A DNA stretch of 64,000 bases from Hofstenia miamia (lineage: Eukaryota > Xenacoelomorpha > Acoela). The stretch is from contig SCFE01000009.1 in NCBI GenBank assembly GCA_004352715.1, forward strand, positions 300,611-364,610. The letters are read 5' to 3'. Each line of letters opens with the position of its first letter. The first letter of the stretch is position 1. Below are positions 58,335-64,000 of this stretch, piece after piece. The notes beneath the pieces were generated by a model. That model made no database searches. It saw only the letters and a list, made by a program, of their open reading frames with translations, and was not told the origin of the DNA. Position numbers and translations under genes: made by a program.

Positions 58335-59440
58335 TCACCAGTTCCGAGGGCGGCTGCGAGCCCCCCCCAGGACTCTAGCTGTTCCTAACAATGCTGCCTT
58401 CTGTGCTACTGCTCCTCCCCACTTTGGTACTCCCAACTCTTCCAAGTATCTCTTATGCTTCTTACTCACTGCTCCTAGTGCTCCTACAACTATCGGGACT
58501 ACTTCAACTTTCTTTAACTTCCACAGCCTTTCTATTTCCTCTGCCAACTCTCTATACTTGTCTATCTTCTCTTTCTCCTTGCTTTCTACATTNNNNNNNN
58601 NNNNNNNNNNNNNNNNNNNNNNNNNNNNNNNNNNNNNNNNNNNNNNNNNNNNNNNNNNNNNNNNNNNNNNNNNNNNNNNNNNNNNNNNNNNNNNNNNNNN
58701 NNNNNNNNNNNNNNNNNNNNNNNNNNNNNNNNNNNNNNNNNNNNNNNNNNNNNNNNNNNNNNNNNNNNNNNNNNNNNNNNNNNNNNNNNNNNNNNNNNNN
58801 NNNNNNNNNNNNNNNNNNNNNNNNNNNNNNNNNNNNNNNNNNNNNNNNNNNNNNNNNNNNNNNNNNNNNNNNNNNNNNNNNNNNNNNNNNNNNNNNNNNN
58901 NNNNNNNNNNNNNNNNNNNNNNNNNNNNNNNNNNNNNNNNNNNNNNNNNNNNNNNNNNNNNNNNNNNNNNNNNNNNNNNNNNNNNNNNNNNNNNNNNNNN
59001 NNNNNNNNNNNNNNNNNNNNNNNNNNNNNNNNNNNNNNNNNNNNNNNNNNNNNNNNNNNNNNNNNNNNNNNNNNNNNNNNNNNNNNNNNNNNNNNNNNNN
59101 NNNNNNNNNNNNNNNNNNNNNNNNNNNNNNNNNNNNNNNNNNNNNNNNNNNNNNNNNNNNNNNNNNNNNNNNNNNNNNNNNNNNNNNNNNNNNNNNNNNN
59201 NNNNNNNNNNNNNNNNNNNNNNNNNNNNNNNNNNNNNNNNNNTACTCTCATCCAACTGTAACTTTCTCACTTGCCCTGCAAGCCTCTGCTCTGTAACTTC
59301 TAATCCCGTTCTTGCCTTCCTCCATTCTTCCAACATTCTCTTCCTGTAACCCCTCTCATCTGGCCTGCTTCTTCTGTAACACTCCAATGCTGTCTTGTTC
59401 TGCTCATCTGTCCACTTCTCGAGTCCACACTCCCGATTGT
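58335..59440 (-). pseudogene. LINE polyprotein ends (WT-motif domain and RT C-terminus) around a gap
   Basis: On the minus strand before the gap, LEKWTDEQNKTALECYRRSR and GYRKRMLEEWRKARTGLEV then TEQRLAGQVRKLQ form an N-terminal domain with a Myb/SANT-like KWT-D-E-x-N opening. After the gap come KIDKYRELAEEIERLW, VEVVPIVVGALGAVSKK and ALLGTARVLGG, the C-terminus typical of the YMDDLK-type LINE group. Both parts are in one open frame apart from the 650 Ns. A complete RT between them would need well over 650 bp, so either the gap is underestimated or this is a deletion copy. Confidence 0.72.
58593..59242. other. 650-N assembly gap inside the LINE
   Basis: A run of exactly 650 Ns. Any open frame through it is an artefact. 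Confidence 0.98.
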
Positions 59441-59705
59441 GGAGTCCACCTGTTGTCCGGAGATTCTTAGCACCCTCTGACCATTGAAGGCCTGCCGGGG
59501 ACTGCGGGCCTTTGTTCTTTCATGACTTGCCATCAGTGTTTGATTTTTGTGTTTGATTTTGGACTCACATTGTCCTAGGAAGTTGCCAACCAAGGCTTTG
59601 AGTGCTTCCTACCCTGTGAGCTAGGTCATCCAGTTTTGTAACCACGATCACAGTTGTTTAACTTCAGCTTACCAATCTGCGTCTTTACCAACTGGGCTCC
59701 CTGCC
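59441..59705 (-). other. 5' region of the minus-strand LINE
   Basis: This moderately GC-rich stretch lies upstream of the WT-motif domain. At its far end the minus strand reads AGCCCAGTTGG, a match to the tRNA A-box consensus, with a poor B-box-like GGTTACAAAAC 44 bp later. A tRNA-derived head is possible but unproven. Confidence 0.35.
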
Positions 59706-59708
59706 CAC

Positions 59709-59712
59709 ATTA

Positions 59713-59752
<40 letters not shown>
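59709..59752. repeat. (ATT)n microsatellite
   Basis: About 14 units at the 5' side of the minus-strand LINE. Confidence 0.95.
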
Positions 59753-59753
<1 letters not shown>

Positions 59754-59759
59754 TTTATT

Positions 59760-61240
59760 TTATCTTATTAAACCTAAGAAAACATTTTTTCCACTCGAAT
59801 TCAACCTGTTTTTCTTTCAAAAACTCAACCCGACCCGATCCTCATTCTATTGATGAAATGATTTTTAAACTTATCTTCCCGCGCATTCACCAATTGCCAA
59901 AATGCGTAAATGATTGAATTAGTACGTTAATATAGTTTTATTATAACACAAAAGCCTTAAAACTGCAAATCGTGGAGCTTTTTTTGAAAAAAATAAAAAG
60001 TTAATTAAACTTCTAAAATTGGGGATGAAAATGTTCACCTGGGCCAGATGAGGTGATTACAAATTCAAATTCAAAATTACTATATTAACTACATGCATTC
60101 TTATCGGCCACCCTATGTGTATATGCATTACAATTTAATCACATTTTCGCTTTACACTATTTAAGAGGTTTGAAGTAGCATATAAAATTGATTCATCATA
60201 CGCAATTACAAATTTATTATTTACGCCATCTATTGGAGCTAAGAGGAAGATAATAATTTACTTAAGTTCCTTTATTAGTAATAAGGATGTTTTACTAGAA
60301 CATATTTTAGAATAAGGTGGCTAGTATCAGTAAATTTTATAGTCTTTAGCTGGATGTTATAAAAAGCTATTATGTAATAATATAAAAAATATTAAATAAA
60401 TAATGTAAAAAATTAAATAAAACAAATCCAAGCATTTCCATTAGCAAACAGTTGCTATTGATGATAATATAACACCTTGACAGAATCATCTTAGTTTGCT
60501 CAATTCAAAAGAATTTATAATTTTAAAATCTTTAGACTTCTTTCAAGAGTTGAAATTATAGATTGTTCTAATGAATAACGTTTCTTATAAAAATAGATCG
60601 CCCAATGCATTACTTAGAATTCTTGCAGCTCCTATTGATTTTTTCAATGAAATCTATAATTATATTACAGAAATGTGTTAAAATCACTATATATAATGTA
60701 AGGGTCAACATAGAAAATTGCTAATTGACTATTAAATGTTGTGTAGAATTTTATAAAACTGTCCGTGTTTAAATTGGATTTAATTTTTGTTCAATTTCAA
60801 ATTATGTAACTCCATTAGATATTAACGAAACAGTAGTATCAAGTGAAGATGATAAATTTATTTATTTGCAAATATAAATTTACGTATTTCAATAAAGACA
60901 GTTCAGTAAATTTATAATATATATGATTATATTCTTAAGTTGATTGATGATTTAGTTTGGATTTACAAATACATTTAACTTTAAATGTATAGTTGTAACA
61001 TCATCTTGATGCAAATAGAGTGATGGAATTTTCTGTTCGATGAGAAACTTTGTATGCATGTTTTGTTTACTGTTAGTTAAATCAATATTCAATAGTTCAA
61101 TTGTAGAGAAGTACAATTCTTAAGTAATTTAGACTGCAAGTTCTAAAATTAGTACTTTTCATGAAATTTTAAGGTTGTGTTATTGGTCATATAGTAGTTA
61201 ATTCCAGAACAATTTATATTTTCATTGAAAGAATAGATTG
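59760..61240. other. AT-rich non-coding stretch
   Basis: Only a short CCCGACCCGATCC word at 59829-59842 stands out. Confidence 0.35.
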
Positions 61241-61244
61241 AATT

Positions 61245-63449
61245 TTGGCAAATTTCCTTCGCGATTGCTTGAAAGGGTTAAATTTATTTAAAGATTATTC
61301 ACATTGGACAGTCAATTACACAAAAGAATCCTGTTTTAGATGTTTCCTTCCAAATCAATATTCTGGTTTGGTTAATCTTCTATATTTTTGTGCTACCCAA
61401 AACTCAACATCTAAGCGTTTGGTAAGTGCATTAACTAAGTTAAATTCTAATCAAAAATTGAGCTTGTAAAAAATTCAACTTTATTTAGAAGAAGTTTATT
61501 CTTGTTTGGATTATGAACGCCATGTAGGTTAAGTGAAAATGGGAAGTTAAAAGAACAACTATGATTCCCAGCTCATTTAACAAGGATTAATTGTTTAAAT
61601 TTCAATTTTAACTTCAAGAATTAAAACAAGAACTATATCTGCAACAGTGATATTACAAAGTTTTAGAATTATCCTGAATTTTTTGGTAATTCAAAAGTAG
61701 TTGCTTCACTTATGTATCCTCTTTACAAAAAACATTTACTGAAGACTCTGCTCTGAATAAAAATGCTAAAATCTTGTTAAATAATTATGCGCCTTCATGT
61801 GATACCAAAGTCCGTAACAGAGATTGAAAACTAGAAAGCATATAACGAATTAATTCAGAATGGATGCTCATACTTCTGTCTTAGGAATTACAATACAGTT
61901 TTGCCTCTAATATCAGATATGGTTTGATTATCTGTGGTTCCGATTTCGAAATCTTGTGAAGATAAAAAGATTCCTAAAATGACAATTAAATATTGACTTT
62001 TACTAATCATAAGTACTGCAGTATTTCGCTGCAAATGAAGAAAATCAAAGAAATTTTAGAATATTTATGTTCTAATTTATAGTCTCAGAAGAAAGTACAT
62101 CTCAAGCCTATTATTTATCAACAGATATTTGCTGATAGAGTGATGCTCCCTATTTGTTGCTCATGTCCAACTAATTGGTTAAAACCTTTATTACTATACA
62201 TATACATTAACACTTGTATAGAGACAGAGCTATTAATTATAAGATGCTTAAAGTTTAGTCATTAAGGAAATACTTAGCAACTGATTTAGACTATCAATAC
62301 TGAGAAAATGGATACTGGCTTTGGTGAAAACTCTCAACTTCGTATTCCTATTACAAATTGCTTTAAATGTTTGACTCTTTAAGTTGTGGTCGTGAATTTC
62401 AATTCATTGTAGCAAAATTTATTTTAATGAAGTAAAGTAACTCTGCCGAATCTGCATTGCAAACTACATAATGTAAGAGTAGCCTTTCAATTTACGTATT
62501 AGACGAAATGGATTTGCAATATTATGGGTTATTCTTTATTAATTTCACATTTGTTAGATTTCCAAAATACACATTAGGTATTAATAAATGAATCCCAATA
62601 ATTTAATACACCATTTAAATTTGTAACATTCATTGAAATGTCATCGGTTCTTGATGAGCATGAACTTGTTAAAGTTAAGCATCGCTCTTTATTATACAGA
62701 TCTAATGTGCTTAAAGATCTGGAAATTTTTGATGAATTTACTAATGAAGAATTAAGCTGAGAATTGGAATTATGCTTCTATATAAAAGGGGAAGATACTT
62801 ATTATATGAGACAATATATTTTCATAAAAAAGTTTCAAATCTATGAATTTATATTGTACGTTCCCTATGATCAAAAAATTGATGCCACTTACATTCTGTT
62901 TTCTGCATTATTTGCATAAAATGGTTGGCGCCGAGATACCAAATTATGAAACATAGCTTTAGGAAAAGTTCGCCTTTCAAACAAATATTTTGATATGCGC
63001 ATTCTTTCGCGTTTTGATATTTTCAGGTAATTTCCTTCCTATTATGGCCACTCATCATTAAGACAGAGCCTCGTTTGAAGTTTCGCATGAATTTCTTATT
63101 CCGGAAGGCAGCTACTATTTCAAACTGAGTTTATAGCCAAAAAATGTATTGTATTTTTATAGATTTCTTATGATTGAAAAAAGTTTTATCTGAAATAACG
63201 CGGATAATTCGTGAAGAAAAAATTCATAATGACAAATACATATACTATTTTAATGGAGCATTAAGGGATATTGCAGAAAGCAGACACAATGTTGATCTGA
63301 TCAAAGTTTTTGAAAAAGTTATTATTTTTAATTATGACCGCAATCTAATCAACAGCAAATTTCTTGCAAAAGATGGGCTTCATTTGTCCAGAAAAGATTT
63401 AGGAATTGTCATAAAAGAAATAAAAACTTTTATAATCATTATGAACTGA
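61245..63449 (+). pseudogene. decayed coding region with an SGNH-like C-terminus
   Basis: Several plus-strand frames separated by stops look protein-like: 61245-61469 (74 codons; a possible donor TTTG|GTAAGT inside), 62640-62760 (VLDEHELVKVKHRSLLYRSN, EIFDEFTNEEL) and 63174-63449. The last has IYYFNGALRDIAESRHNVD, then FLAKDGLHLSRKDLG. The DGLHLS motif with following Gly resembles block V (D-x-x-H) of SGNH/GDSL-type hydrolase domains, which also occur in transposon-encoded proteins. No GDS block is visible. I cannot name the parent element, and exons of a rapidly evolving gene remain possible. Confidence 0.35.
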
Positions 63450-64000
63450 TTTATAAATAGTGGAAAAACAAGGAAGGAAGAAATTTTGAAAAAGTCAAGG
63501 ACCTTCTATTCAATCATGGCAATGCCAGAACGCGGTTATCTGTATTCCCTAAATAAAAATAGATCTCACCTATATATGAAATTCCCTGTAGAAAATAGTA
63601 AAACCTTTAACAATTAGGCTCAACTGAAAACTTTCCTGAAGCAACTAGTTCAATTATGACTACGAAAATGGATTGCAGCATGAAAGATTTGCATACTTTT
63701 GCCAATGCATGTTCAATTATAAATTGCGTATGGTATGAATTTCGCAGGATGTTAATGTTCAGGTACATCTTAGTAATGTATTTATTAACTGTTTTGTATT
63801 TTTAATAAAACGCGTTACTACAATATGACAATTATGGAAATTTTTAACATAGCAAATGCAAAAATTTAGCTCCTAATTGTAAGAATGCGTCTAAATATGT
63901 CTGGGACCGTACACCTAATTCTGGGCCCTTAATTTATGACTACAGTGGGTGCAGAAACAAATTACGCAATTTTAATAGCAGGCTCAAAATTGCTCACCTT
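63450..64000. other. unassigned end of window
   Basis: No feature recognised. Confidence 0.3.

Noticed and set aside
58306-59349. Plus-strand frames of 300-350 codons across the 650-N gap
   Set aside because: Most of their length is Ns, and the real coding strand is minus (LINE C-terminus and WT-motif domain).
1-64000. CRISPR arrays, bacterial operons, rRNA and tRNA genes
   Set aside because: No regularly spaced direct repeats, ribosome-binding sites with operonic frames, rRNA core sequences or convincing A/B-box cloverleafs were found.

Overview
This is a window of very AT-rich nuclear DNA from an animal, most likely an invertebrate. The evidence is a Notch-ligand (DSL) gene split by GT-AG introns, a Ly6-type three-finger protein gene, many decayed non-LTR retrotransposons and several classes of eukaryotic DNA transposon. 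Long (AT)n and (ATT)n arrays, three N runs (35494-35610, 44365-44453, 58593-59242) and three single Ns (3165, 14937, 16236) mark it as a draft scaffold. The phylum cannot be fixed from the sequence. Degenerate TTAGGG-type words at 26.7-26.9 kb are only weakly informative. Nothing in the window looks bacterial.

Two protein-coding loci are convincing. (1) On the minus strand, 27788 to 23007, three exons joined by phase-1 introns encode the DSL domain, a short EGF-like array, one transmembrane helix and a cytoplasmic tail of about 113 residues: a small Delta/LAG-2-like ligand. Two candidate N-terminal exons lie upstream at about 28.6-28.8 kb and 35.8-36.0 kb. (2) On the plus strand at 14281-14694, a 137-residue secreted three-finger protein occurs again at 15766-16179, inside a 1.3-kb block bounded by single Ns. 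The second copy is most simply an alternative haplotype contig.

The rest is dominated by dead mobile DNA. By position: a 374/385-bp tandem dimer (0.8-1.5 kb); a LINE RT trace (2.6 kb); a Tc1 transposase trace (4.6-5.2 kb); a LINE 3' end (19 kb); a pogo-type MITE (20.4-20.8 kb); a hAT MITE with a perfect 8-bp target duplication (38.1-38.8 kb); an internally deleted mariner-like element (39.4-40.0 kb); LINE traces on opposite strands (41-42 kb) and a long one (42.4-43.5 kb); a MITE beside a gap (44 kb); a second pogo-type MITE (48.5-49.0 kb); a hAT MITE with a CCCGG-word core (51.1-51.5 kb); a piggyBac-type MITE (55.1-55.3 kb); two nested LINEs (55.8-57.4 kb); a gapped LINE with a WT-motif domain (58.3-59.7 kb); and an unidentified decayed coding region (61.2-63.5 kb).

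The most unusual theme is a set of tracts in which one short word (GGGTCGG, CCCGG, AATTGGA, TTTGAAA, ATCCATGG) recurs imperfectly. At least two of these tracts are the cores of hAT-type MITEs with good ends. Functionally, the DSL ligand would act at the cell surface in juxtacrine Notch signalling and the three-finger protein would be secreted. No link between the two is visible.
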